From: Echiichthys vipera
Lineage: Eukaryota; Chordata; Actinopteri; Perciformes; Trachinidae
Direction of reading: 5' to 3'
Assembly (NCBI GenBank): GCA_963691815.1
Contig: OY829653.1
Coordinates: 34,032,106 to 34,096,105, forward strand
DNA length: 64,000 nucleotides
Part shown: one piece after another, positions 15,401 to 28,618 of the stretch
Layout: each line of letters opens with the position of its first letter
How positions within the stretch are numbered: the stretch's first letter is position 1
The notes under the pieces: generated by a model
Databases searched by the model: none
Seen by the model: the letters and a program-made list of their open reading frames with translations, nothing else
What the model was told of the DNA's origin: nothing
Program-made: the position numbers and the translations under genes

Positions 15401-18400
15401 AACTAAAAACAGACGAAAACATCACAAAAACGTGATGAATTTCCTAAAAACAGACGAAAACACCACAAAAACGTGATGAACCGACTTAAAACAGATGAAA
15501 ACACCCAGAAAATGTGACAAAACGACTAAAAACAGACGAAAACACCACAAGAACATGACAAAACAACTAAAAACAGACGCAAAACTCCAGAAAAACATGA
15601 TGAAATGTCTAAAAACATATGAAAACACCACAAAAACGTGACAAAAACGACTAAAAACATATGAAAACACCACATAAACGTCATAAAACAACTATGAACA
15701 GACGAAACACACCACAAAAACGTGATGAAACGACTAAAAACAAACGCAAGACACCACAAAAACGACTAAAAACTGATGAAAACACCACAAAAACGTGATG
15801 AAACGACTAAAAACAGACGAAAACACCACGAAAACATGACAAAACGACTAAAAACGGATGAAAACACTTGAAAAGGTGACAAAAACGACTAAAAACAGAT
15901 GAAAACACCACAAAAACGTGAAAAAACGACTAAAAACAGAGAAAAACACCACAAAATTATGATAGAACAACTAAAAACAGACGAAACACACAACAAAAAC
16001 GTGATGAAACGACTAAAAACAGACGCAAGACACCACAAAAACGACTAAAACCAGATGAAAACACCACAGAAACGTGATGAAACTACTTAAAACAGATGAA
16101 AACACCACAAAAACGTGATGAAACAACTAAAAACAGACGCAAGACACCACAAAAACGACTGAAAACAGATGAAAACACCACAGAAACGTGATGAAACGCC
16201 TCAAAACAAATGAAAACACTAAAAAACATGACAAAAAAAAAACTAAAAACAGACGAAAACATCACAAAAACGTGATGAAATTACTAAAAACAGACGAAAA
16301 CACCACAAAAACGTGATGAACCGACTTAAAACAGATGAAAACACCACAAAAACGTGATAAAACAACTAGAAACAGACGAAACACACCACAAAAACGTGAT
16401 GAAACGACCAAAAAAAGAGGCAAGACACCACAAAAATGTGACAAAAAGACTAAAAACAGACGAAAACACCAAAAAAAAAGGTGATGAACCGACTTAAAAC
16501 GGATGGAAACACCACAAAAATGTGACAAAACGACTAAAAACAGACGAAAAAACTACAAGAACATGACAAAACAACTAAAAACTGACGCAAAACTCCAGAA
16601 AAACATGATGAAATGACTAAAAACAGATGAAAACACCACAAAAACGTGACAAAAACGACTAAAAACGGATGAAAACACCACAAAAACGTGATAAAACAAC
16701 TATAAAAAGACGAAAGACACCACAAATACGTGATGAAACGACTAAAAACAAACGCAAGACAACACAAAAACGACCAAAAACAGATGAAAACACCACAAAA
16801 ACGTGATGAAACAACTAAAACCAGATGCAAAACTCAACAAAAACGTGATGAAACGACTAAAAACAGATGAAACACACCACAAAAACGTGATGAAACGACC
16901 AAAAACAGAGGCAAGACACCACAAAAATGTGACAAAAAGACTAAAAACAGACGAAAACACCAAAAAAAAAGGTGATGAACCGACTTAAAACGGATGGAAA
17001 CACCACAAAAATGTGACAAAACGACTAAAAACAGACGAAAAAACTACAAGAACATGACAAAACAACTAAAAACTGACGCAAAACTCCAGAAAAACATGAT
17101 GAAATGACTAAAAACAGATGAAAACACCACAAAAACGTGACAAAAACGACTAAAAACGGATGAAAACACCACAAAAACGTGATAAAACAACTATAAAAAG
17201 ACGAAAGACACCACAAATACGTGATGAAACGACTAAAAACAAAAGCAAGACAACACAAAAACGACCAAAAACAGATGAAAACACCACAAAAACGTGATGA
17301 AACGCCTCAAAACAAATGAAAACACTAAAAAACATGACAAAAAAAAACCTAAAAACAGACGAAAACATCACAAAAACGTGATGAAATTACTAAAAACAGA
17401 CGAAAACACCACAAAAACGTGATGAACCGACTTAAAACGGATGGAAACACCACAAAAATGTGACAAAACGACTAAAAACAGACGAAAAAACTACAAGAAC
17501 ATGACAAAACAACTAAAAACTGACGCAAAACTCCAGAAAAACATGATGAAATGACTAAAAACAGATGAAAACACCAGAAAAACGTGACAAAAACGACTAA
17601 AAACGGATGAAAACACCACAAAAACGTGATAAAACAACTATAAAAAGACGAAAGACACCACAAATACGTGATGAAACGACCAAAAACAGACGCAAGACAC
17701 CACAAAAATGTGACAAAAAGACTAAAATAAGATGAAAACAGCGCAAAAACGTGATGAAACGCCTATAAAAAGATGAAAACACCACAAAAACATGAAAAAA
17801 CAGCTAAAAACAGACGAAAACACCACAAAAACATGATGAAAAGACAAAAAACACACGAGAACACCACAAATATGTGATGAAACGACTTAAAATTGACGCA
17901 AGACACCACTAAAACGTGACAAAATGATTAAAAACAGACAACACCAAAAAAACATGACAAAACGACTAAAAACAGAAGCAAAACTCCACAAAAACATTAT
18001 GAAACGACTTAAAACAGATGAAAACACCACAAAAACGTGATTAAAAGACTAAAAACAGACGAAAACACCACAAAAACATGACAAAACGACTAAAAACGGA
18101 TGAAAACACCACAAAAACATTACAAAACGACTAAAAAAAGATCAAAACACCACAAAAATATGATAAAACAACTAAAAACAGACGAAAAAAACACAAAAAC
18201 GTGATGAAACGACTAAAAACAGACGCAAGACACCACAAAAACAACTAAAAACTGATTAAAATACCACTAAAACGTGATGAACCGACTTAAAACAAATGAA
18301 AACACCACAAAAACGTGATGAAAAAACTAAAAACAGACGGAAAGCTCAACAAAATCGTGATGAAACGACTAAAAACAGATGAAAACACCACAAAAACTGG

Positions 18401-19039
18401 ATAAAACAACTACAAAACAGACGAAACACACCACAAAAACATGAAAAAACAAATAAAAACGGATTAAAACACCTCGAAAAGGTGACAAAAATGACTAAAA
18501 ACAGATGAAAACACCACAAAAACGTGAAAAAACGACTAAAAACAGATGAAAACACCACAATAACGTGATGAAACGACTTAAAACAGTAGAAAACACCACA
18601 AAAACGTGATGAAACGCCTCAAAAAAGATGAAAACACTAAAAAACATGACAAAAAAACAACTAAAAACAGACGAAAACATCACAAAAACGTGATGAAATG
18701 ACTAAAAACAGATGAAAACACCACAAAAACATGACAGAACAACTAAAAACAGACGAAAACACCACAAAAACGTGATGAAACGACAAAAAACACACGAAAA
18801 CACCACAAATATGTGATGAAACGACTTAAAAATGACGCAAGACACCACTAAAACGTGACAAAATGATTAAAAACAGACAACACCAAAAAAACATGACAAA
18901 ACGACTAAAAACAGACGCAAAACTCCACAAAAACATTATGAAATGCCTTAAAACAGATGAAAACACCACAAAAACGTTATGAAACGACTAAAAACAGATG
19001 AAAACACCACAAAAACATGACAAAACAACTAAAAACAGA
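12417..19039. repeat. 6,642-bp HOR, copy 1
   Basis: Compared lines recur at a constant offset of 6,642 bp: the motif AAATTATGATAG is at 13021 and 19663, and GGATGGAAACACC at 16501 and 23143. Most of the segment appears base-identical to copy 2. Copy 1 is one base off near its left edge (offset 6,641) and has a shortened monomer near 12,470, where copy 2 keeps CTAAAAACATGAC. Visible differences include CTGGATAAAAC near 18,398 against CTTGATAAAAC in copy 2, and a cluster around 15,504-15,547. Confidence 0.88.
16434..17750. repeat. Internal triplicated module of 447-491 bp within the 6,642-bp HOR, copy 1
   Basis: The landmark GGATGGAAACACC occurs at 16501, 16992 and 17439, spacings of 491 and 447 bp. 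Each occurrence is followed by the distinctive CGAAAAAACTACAAGAAC. The same three landmarks recur 6,642 bp later at 23143, 23634 and 24081. The triplication therefore predates duplication of the large HOR. The 44-bp difference in spacing is close to one monomer. Confidence 0.82.
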
Positions 19040-22000
19040 TGAAAACACCACAGAAACGTGATGAAACGCCTCAAAACAGATGAAAACACTAAAAACATGA
19101 CAAAAAAACAACTAAAAACAGACGAAAACATCACAAAAACGTGATGAATTTCCTAAAAACAGACGAAAACACCACAAAAACGTGATGAACCGACTTAAAA
19201 CAGATGAAAACACCACAAAAATGTGACAAAATGACAAAAAACAGACGAAAACAACACAAGAACATGACAAAACAACTAAAAACAGACGCAAAACTCCAGA
19301 AAAACATAATGAAATGTCTAAAAACATATGAAAACACCACAAAAACGTGACAAAAACGACTAAAAACATATGAAAACACCACATAAACGTCATAAAACAA
19401 CTATGAACAGACGAAACACACCACAAAAACGTGATGAAACGACTAAAAACAAACGCAAGACACCACAAAAACGACTAAAAACTGATGAAAACACCACAAA
19501 AACGTGATGAAACGACTAAAAACAGACGAAAACACCACGAAAACATGACAAAACGACTAAAAACGGATGAAAACACTTGAAAAGGTGACAAAAACGACTA
19601 AAAACAGATGAAAACACCATAAAAACGTGAAAAAACGACTAAAAACAGAGAAAAACACCACAAAATTATGATAGAACAACTAAAAACAGACGAAACACAC
19701 AACAAAAACGTGATGAAACGACTAAAAACAGACGCAAGACACCACAAAAACGACTAAAACCAGATGAAAACACCACAGAAACGTGATGAAACGCCTCAAA
19801 ACAAATGAAAACACTAAAAAACATGACGAAAAAAAAACTAAAAACAGACGAAAACATCACAAAAACGTGATGAATTTCCTAAAAACAGACGAAAACACCA
19901 CAAAAACGTGATGAACCGACTTAAAACAGATGAAAACACCACAAAAATGTGACAAAATGACTAAAAACAGACGAAAACACCACAAGAACATGACAAAACA
20001 ACTAAAAACAGACGCAAAACTCCAGAAAAACATGATGAAATTCCTAATAACAGACGAAAACACCACAAAAATGTGATGAAACAACTAAAAACAGATGCAA
20101 AACTCAACAAAAACATGATGAAACAACTAAAAACAGATGAAAACACCACAAAAACGTGATAAAACAACTAAAAACAGACGAAACACACCACAAATACGTG
20201 ATGAAACGACCAAAAACAGACGCAAGACACCACAAAAATGTGACAACTAGACTAAAATCAGATGAAAACAGCGCAAAAACGTGATGAAACGCTTATAAAA
20301 AGATGAAAACACCACAAAAACATGAAAAAACAGCTAAAAACAGACGAAAACACCACAAAAACGTGATGAAAAGACAAAAAACACACGAGAACACCACAAA
20401 TATGTGATGAAACGACTTAAAATTGACGCAAGACACCACTAAAACGTGACAAAATGATTAAAAACAGACAACACCAAAAAAACATGACAAAACGACTAAA
20501 AACAGAAGCAAAACTCCACAAAAACATTATGAAACGACTTAAAACAGATGAAAACACCACAAAAACGTGATTGAAAGACTAAAAACAGACGAAAACACCA
20601 CAAAAACATGACAAAACGACTAAAAACGGATGAAAACACCACAAAAACATTACAAAACGACTAAAAAAAGATCAAAACACCACAAAAATATGATAAAACA
20701 ACTAAAAACAGACGAAAAAAACACAAAAACGTGATGAAACGACTAAAAACAGACGCAAGACACCACAAGAACAACTAAAAACTGATTAAAATACCACTAA
20801 AACGTGATGAACCGACTTAAAACAAATGAAAACACCACAAAAACGTGATGAAAAAACTAAAAACAGACGGAAAGCTCAACAAAAACATGACAAAACGACT
20901 AAAAACAGACGCAAAACTCCACAAAATCGTGATGAAACGACTAAAAACAGATGAAAACACCACAAAAACTTGATAAAACAACTACAAAACAGACGAAACA
21001 CACCACAAAAACATGAAAAAACAAATAAAAACGGATTAAAACACCTCGAAAAGGTGACAAAAATGACTAAAAACAGATGAAAACACCACAAAAACGTGAA
21101 AAAACGACTAAAAACAGATGAAAACACCACAATAACGTGATGAAACGACTTAAAACAGTAGAAAACACCACAAAAACGTGATGAAACGCCTCAAAAAAGA
21201 TGAAAACACTAAAAAACATGACAAAAAAACAACTAAAAACAATCGAAAACATCACAAAAACGTGATGAAATGACTAAAAACAGAGGAAAACACCACAAAA
21301 ACATGACAGAACAACTAAAAACAGACGAAAACACCACAAAAACGTGATGAAACGACAAAAAACACAGGAAAACACCACAAATATGTGATGAAACGACTTA
21401 AAAATGACGCAAGACACCACTAAAACGTGACAAAATGATTAAAAACAGACAACACCAAAAAAACATGACAAAACGACTAAAAACAGACGCAAAACTCCAC
21501 AAAAACATTATGAAATGCCTTAAAACAGATGAAAACACCACAAAAACGTTATGAAACGACTAAAAACAGATGAAAACATCACAAAAACATGACAAAACAA
21601 CTAAAAACAGATGAAAACACCACAAATATGTGATGAAACGCCTTGAAAAAGACGCAAGACACCACTAAAACGTGACAAAATGATTATAAACAGACAACAC
21701 CACAAAAACATGACAAAACGACTAAAAACAGACGCAAAACACCACAAAAACATGACAAAACGACTAAAAACTGATGAAAACACTCGAAAAGGTGACAAAC
21801 ACGACTAAAAACAGATGAAAACACCACAAAAACGTAAAAAAACGACTAAAAACCGAGAAAAACACCACAAAAATATGATAAAACAACTAAAAACAGACGA
21901 AACACACCACAAAAACGTGATGAAACGACTAAAAACAGACGCAAGACACCATAAAAACGACTAAAAACAGATGAAAACACCACAGAAACGTGATGAAACG

Positions 22001-25000
22001 CCTCAAAACAGATGAAAACACTAAAAACATGACAAAAAAAAAAACTAAAAACAGACGAAAACATCACAAAAACGTGATGAATTTCCTAAAAACAGACGAA
22101 AACACCACAAAAACGTGATGAACCGACTTAAAACAGATGAAAACACCACAAAAATGTGACAAAATGACAAAAAACAGACGAAAACAACACAAGAACATGA
22201 CAAAACAACTAAAAACAGACGCAAAACTCCAGAAAAACATGATGAAATGTCTAAAAACATATGAAAACACCACAAAAACGTGACAAAAACGACTAAAAAC
22301 ATATGAAAACACCACATAAACGTCATAAAACAACTATGAACAGACGAAACACACCACAAAAACGTGATGAAACGACTAAAAACAAACGCAAGACACCACA
22401 AAAACGACTAAAAACTGATGAAAACACCACAAAAACGTGATGAAACGACTAAAAACAGACGAAAACACCACGAAAACATGACAAAACGACTAAAAACGGA
22501 TGAAAACACTTGAAAAGGTGACAAAAACGACTAAAAACAGATGAAAACACCACAAAAACGTGAAAAAACGACTAAAAACAGAGAAAAACACCACAAAATT
22601 ATGATAGAACAACTAAAAACAGACGAAACACACAACAAAAACGTGATGAAACGACTAAAAACAGACGCAAGACACCACAAAAACGACTAAAACCAGATGA
22701 AAACACCACAGAAACGTGATGAAACTACTTAAAACAGATGAAAACACCACAAAAACGTGATGAAACAACTAAAAACAGACGCAAGACACCACAAAAACGA
22801 CTAAAAACAGATGAAAACACCACAGAAACGTGATGAAACGCCTCAAAACAAATGAAAACACTAAAAAACATGACAAAAAAAAACCTAAAAACAGACGAAA
22901 ACATCACAAAAACGTGATGAAATTACTAAAAACAGACGAAAACACCACAAAAACGTGATGAACCGACTTAAAACAGATGAAAACACCACAAAAACGTGAT
23001 AAAACAACTAGAAACAGACGAAACACACCACAAAAACGTGATGAAACGACCAAAAAAAGAGGCAAGACACCACAAAAATGTGACAAAAAGACTAAAAACA
23101 GACGAAAACACCAAAAAAAAAGGTGATGAACCGACTTAAAACGGATGGAAACACCACAAAAATGTGACAAAACGACTAAAAACAGACGAAAAAACTACAA
23201 GAACATGACAAAACAACTAAAAACTGACGCAAAACTCCAGAAAAACATGATGAAATGACTAAAAACAGATGAAAACACCACAAAAACGTGACAAAAACGA
23301 CTAAAAACGGATGAAAACACCACAAAAACGTGATAAAACAACTATAAAAAGACGAAAGACACCACAAATACGTGATGAAACGACTAAAAACAAACGCAAG
23401 ACAACACAAAAACGACCAAAAACAGATGAAAACACCACAAAAACGTGATGAAACAACTAAAACCAGATGCAAAACTCAACAAAAACGTGATGAAACGACT
23501 AAAAACAGATGAAACACACCACAAAAACGTGATGAAACGACCAAAAACAGAGGCAAGACACCACAAAAATGTGACAAAAAGACTAAAAACAGACGAAAAC
23601 ACCAAAAAAAAAGGTGATGAACCGACTTAAAACGGATGGAAACACCACAAAAATGTGACAAAACGACTAAAAACAGACGAAAAAACTACAAGAACATGAC
23701 AAAACAACTAAAAACTGACGCAAAACTCCAGAAAAACATGATGAAATGACTAAAAACAGATGAAAACACCACAAAAACGTGACAAAAACGACTAAAAACG
23801 GATGAAAACACCACAAAAACGTGATAAAACAACTATAAAAAGACGAAAGACACCACAAATACGTGATGAAACGACTAAAAACAAAAGCAAGACAACACAA
23901 AAACGACCAAAAACAGATGAAAACACCACAAAAACGTGATGAAACGCCTCAAAACAAATGAAAACACTAAAAAACATGACAAAAAAAAACCTAAAAACAG
24001 ACGAAAACATCACAAAAACGTGATGAAATTACTAAAAACAGACGAAAACACCACAAAAACGTGATGAACCGACTTAAAACGGATGGAAACACCACAAAAA
24101 TGTGACAAAACGACTAAAAACAGACGAAAAAACTACAAGAACATGACAAAACAACTAAAAACTGACGCAAAACTCCAGAAAAACATGATGAAATGACTAA
24201 AAACAGATGAAAACACCAGAAAAACGTGACAAAAACGACTAAAAACGGATGAAAACACCACAAAAACGTGATAAAACAACTATAAAAAGACGAAAGACAC
24301 CACAAATACGTGATGAAACGACCAAAAACAGACGCAAGACACCACAAAAATGTGACAAAAAGACTAAAATAAGATGAAAACAGCGCAAAAACGTGATGAA
24401 ACGCCTATAAAAAGATGAAAACACCACAAAAACATGAAAAAACAGCTAAAAACAGACGAAAACACCACAAAAACATGATGAAAAGACAAAAAACACACGA
24501 GAACACCACAAATATGTGATGAAACGACTTAAAATTGACGCAAGACACCACTAAAACGTGACAAAATGATTAAAAACAGACAACACCAAAAAAACATGAC
24601 AAAACGACTAAAAACAGAAGCAAAACTCCACAAAAACATTATGAAACGACTTAAAACAGATGAAAACACCACAAAAACGTGATTAAAAGACTAAAAACAG
24701 ACGAAAACACCACAAAAACATGACAAAACGACTAAAAACGGATGAAAACACCACAAAAACATTACAAAACGACTAAAAAAAGATCAAAACACCACAAAAA
24801 TATGATAAAACAACTAAAAACAGACGAAAAAAACACAAAAACGTGATGAAACGACTAAAAACAGACGCAAGACACCACAAAAACAACTAAAAACTGATTA
24901 AAATACCACTAAAACGTGATGAACCGACTTAAAACAAATGAAAACACCACAAAAACGTGATGAAAAAACTAAAAACAGACGGAAAGCTCAACAAAATCGT

Positions 25001-25681
25001 GATGAAACGACTAAAAACAGATGAAAACACCACAAAAACTTGATAAAACAACTACAAAACAGACGAAACACACCACAAAAACATGAAAAAACAAATAAAA
25101 ACGGATTAAAACACCTCGAAAAGGTGACAAAAATGACTAAAAACAGATGAAAACACCACAAAAACGTGAAAAAACGACTAAAAACAGATGAAAACACCAC
25201 AATAACGTGATGAAACGACTTAAAACAGTAGAAAACACCACAAAAACGTGATGAAACGCCTCAAAAAAGATGAAAACACTAAAAAACATGACAAAAAAAC
25301 AACTAAAAACAGACGAAAACATCACAAAAACGTGATGAAATGACTAAAAACAGATGAAAACACCACAAAAACATGACAGAACAACTAAAAACAGACGAAA
25401 ACACCACAAAAACGTGATGAAACGACAAAAAACACAGGAAAACACCACAAATATGTGATGAAACGACTTAAAAATGACGCAAGACACCACTATAACGTGA
25501 CAAAATGATTAAAAACAGACAACACCAAAAAAACATGACAAAACGACTAAAAACAGAAGCAAAACTCCACAAAAACATTATGAAATGCCTTAAAACAGAT
25601 GAAAACACCACAAAAACGTTATGAAACGACTAAAAACAGATGAAAACACCACAAAAACATGACAAAACAACTAAAAACAGA
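19040..25681. repeat. 6,642-bp HOR, copy 2
   Basis: This is the second full copy, bounded by the motif CACCACAGAAACGTGATG at its start and again about 6,642 bp later. It includes the internal GGATGGAAACACC triplet at 23143, 23634 and 24081. The near-identity with copy 1 over more than 6 kb of low-complexity DNA argues for recent duplication or ongoing homogenisation. Confidence 0.88.
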
Positions 25682-26435
25682 TGAAAACACCACAGAAACG
25701 TGATGAAACGCCTCAAAACAGATGAAAACACTAAAAACATGACAAAAAAACAACTAAAAACAGACGAAAACATCACAAAAACGTGATGAATTTCCTAAAA
25801 ACAGACGAAAACACCACAAAAACGTGATGAACCGACTTAAAACAGATGAAAACACCACAAAAATGTGACAAAATGACAAAAAACAGACGAAAACAACACA
25901 AGAACATGACAAAACAACTAAAAACAGACGCAAAACTCCAGAAAAACATAATGAAATGTCTAAAAACATATGAAAACACCACAAAAACGTGACAAAAACG
26001 ACTAAAAACATATGAAAACACCACATAAACGTCATAAAACAACTATGAACAGACGAAACACACCACAAAAACGTGATGAAACGACTAAAAACAAACGCAA
26101 GACACCACAAAAACGACTAAAAACTGATGAAAACACCACAAAAACGTGATGAAACGACTAAAAACAGACGAAAACACCACGAAAACATGACAAAACGACT
26201 AAAAACGGATGAAAACACTTGAAAAGGTGACAAAAACGACTAAAAACAGATGAAAACACCATAAAAACGTGAAAAAACGACTAAAAACAAAGAAAAACAC
26301 CACAAAATTATGATAGAACAACTAAAAACAGACGAAACATACAACAAAAACGTGATGAAACGACTAAAAACAGACGCAAGACACCACAAAAACGACTAAA
26401 ACCAGATGAAAACACCACAGAAACGTGATGAAACG
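25682..26435. repeat. 6,642-bp HOR, copy 3 (first ~750 bp only)
   Basis: The start of a third copy matches 19,040-19,793 at offset 6,642. The match breaks at about 26,436. There the older copy continues with GCCTCAAAACAAATG, while this one continues with ACTTAAAACAGATG, as found near 16,083 and 22,725. The HOR is therefore cut off by a recombinant junction. Confidence 0.82.
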
Positions 26436-27518
26436 ACTTAAAACAGATGAAAACACCACAAAAACGTGATGAAACAACTAAAAACAGACGCAAGACACCA
26501 CAAAAACGACTAAAAACAGATGAAAACACCACAGAAACGTGATGAAACGCCTCAAAACAAATGAAAACACTAAAAAACATGGCAAAAAAAAACCTAAAAA
26601 CAGACGAAAACATCACAAAAACGTGATGAAATTACTAAAAACAGACGAAAACACCACAAAAACGTGATGAACCGACTTAAAACGGATGGAAACACCACAA
26701 AAATGTGACAAAACGACTAAAAACAGACGAAAAAACTACAAGAACATGACAAAACTACTAAAAACTGACGCAAAACTCCAGAAAAACATGATGAAATGAC
26801 TAAAAACAGATGAAAACACCACAAAAACGTGACAAAAACGACTAAAAACGGATGAAAACACCACAAAAACGTGATAAAACAACTAAAAAAAGACGAAAGA
26901 CACCACAAATACGTGATGAAACGACTAAAAACAAACGCAAGACAACACAAAAACGACCAAAAACAGATGAAAACACCACAAAAACGTGATGAAACAACTA
27001 AAAACAGATGCAAAACTCAACAAAAACGTGATGAAACGACTAAAAACAGATGAAAACACCACAAAAACGTGATAAAACAACTAAAAACAGACGAAACACA
27101 CCACAAAAACGTGATGAAACGACCAAAAACAGAGGCAAGACACCACAAAAATGTGACAAAAAGACTAAAAACAGACGAAAACACCAAAAAAAAAGGTGAT
27201 GAACCGACTTAAAACGGATGGAAACACCACAAAAATGTGACAAAACGACTAAAAACAGACGAAAAAACTACAAGAACATGACAAAACAACTAAAAACTGA
27301 CGCAAAACTCCAGAAAAACATGATGAAATGACTAAAAACAGATGAAAACACCACAAAAACGTGACAAAAACGACTAAAAACGGATGAAAACACCACAAAA
27401 ACGTGATAAAACAACTATAAAAAGACGAAAGACACCATAAATACGTGATGAAACGACAAAAACAAACGAAAGACAAAACAAAAACGACCAAAAACAGATG
27501 AAAACACCACAAAAACGT
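26427..27518. repeat. 1,092-bp HOR, copy 1
   Basis: GGCAAAAAAAAACC at 26581 recurs at 27673 (offset 1,092, equal to 26 x 42). GGATGGAAACACC landmarks at 26684 and 27216 recur at 27776 and 28308. The content resembles parts of the 6,642-bp unit (22.7-22.85 kb and 24.0-24.2 kb) brought together. I infer that it arose by deletion from that larger unit and then duplicated. Confidence 0.85.
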
Positions 27519-28618
27519 GATGAAACGACTTAAAACAGATGAAAACACCACAAAAACGTGATGAAACAACTAAAAACAGACGCAAGACACCACAAAAACG
27601 ACTAAAAACAGATGAAAACACCACAGAAACGTGATGAAACGCCTCAAAACAAATGAAAACACTAAAAAACATGGCAAAAAAAAACCTAAAAACAGACGAA
27701 AACATCACAAAAACGTGATGAAATTACTAAAAACAGACGAAAACACCACAAAAACGTGATGAACCGACTTAAAACGGATGGAAACACCACAAAAATGTGA
27801 CAAAACGACTAAAAACAGACGAAAAAACTACAAGAACATGACAAAACTACTAAAAACTGACGCAAAACTCCAGAAAAACATGATGAAATGACTAAAAACA
27901 GATGAAAACACCACAAAAACGTGACAAAAACGACTAAAAACGGATGAAAACACCACAAAAACGTGATAAAACAACTAAAAAAAGACGAAAGACACCACAA
28001 ATACGTGATGAAACGACTAAAAACAAACGCAAGACAACACAAAAACGACCAAAAACAGATGAAAACACCACAAAAACGTGATGAAACAACTAAAAACAGA
28101 TGCAAAACTCAACAAAAACGTGATGAAACGACTAAAAACAGATGAAAACACCACAAAAACGTGATAAAACAACTAAAAACAGACGAAACACACCACAAAA
28201 ACGTGATGAAACGACCAAAAACAGAGGCAAGACACCACAAAAATGTGACAAAAAGACTAAAAACAGACGAAAACACCAAAAAAAAAGGTGATGAACCGAC
28301 TTAAAACGGATGGAAACACCACAAAAATGTGACAAAACGACTAAAAACAGACGAAAAAACTACAAGAACATGACAAAACAACTAAAAACTGACGCAAAAC
28401 TCCAGAAAAACATGATGAAATGACTAAAAACAGATGAAAACACCACAAAAACGTGACAAAAACGACTAAAAACGGATGAAAACACCACAAAAACGTGATA
28501 AAACAACTATAAAAAGACGAAAGACACCATAAATACGTGATGAAACGACAAAAACAAACGAAAGACAAAACAAAAACGACCAAAAACAGATGAAAACACC
28601 ACAAAAACGTGATGAAAC
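27519..28618. repeat. 1,092-bp HOR, copy 2
   Basis: Compared lines look base-identical to copy 1 until about 28,619, where GATGAAACAACTAAAAAC replaces GATGAAACGACTTAAAAC. This is the last member of the well-homogenised left half of the window. Confidence 0.85.
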
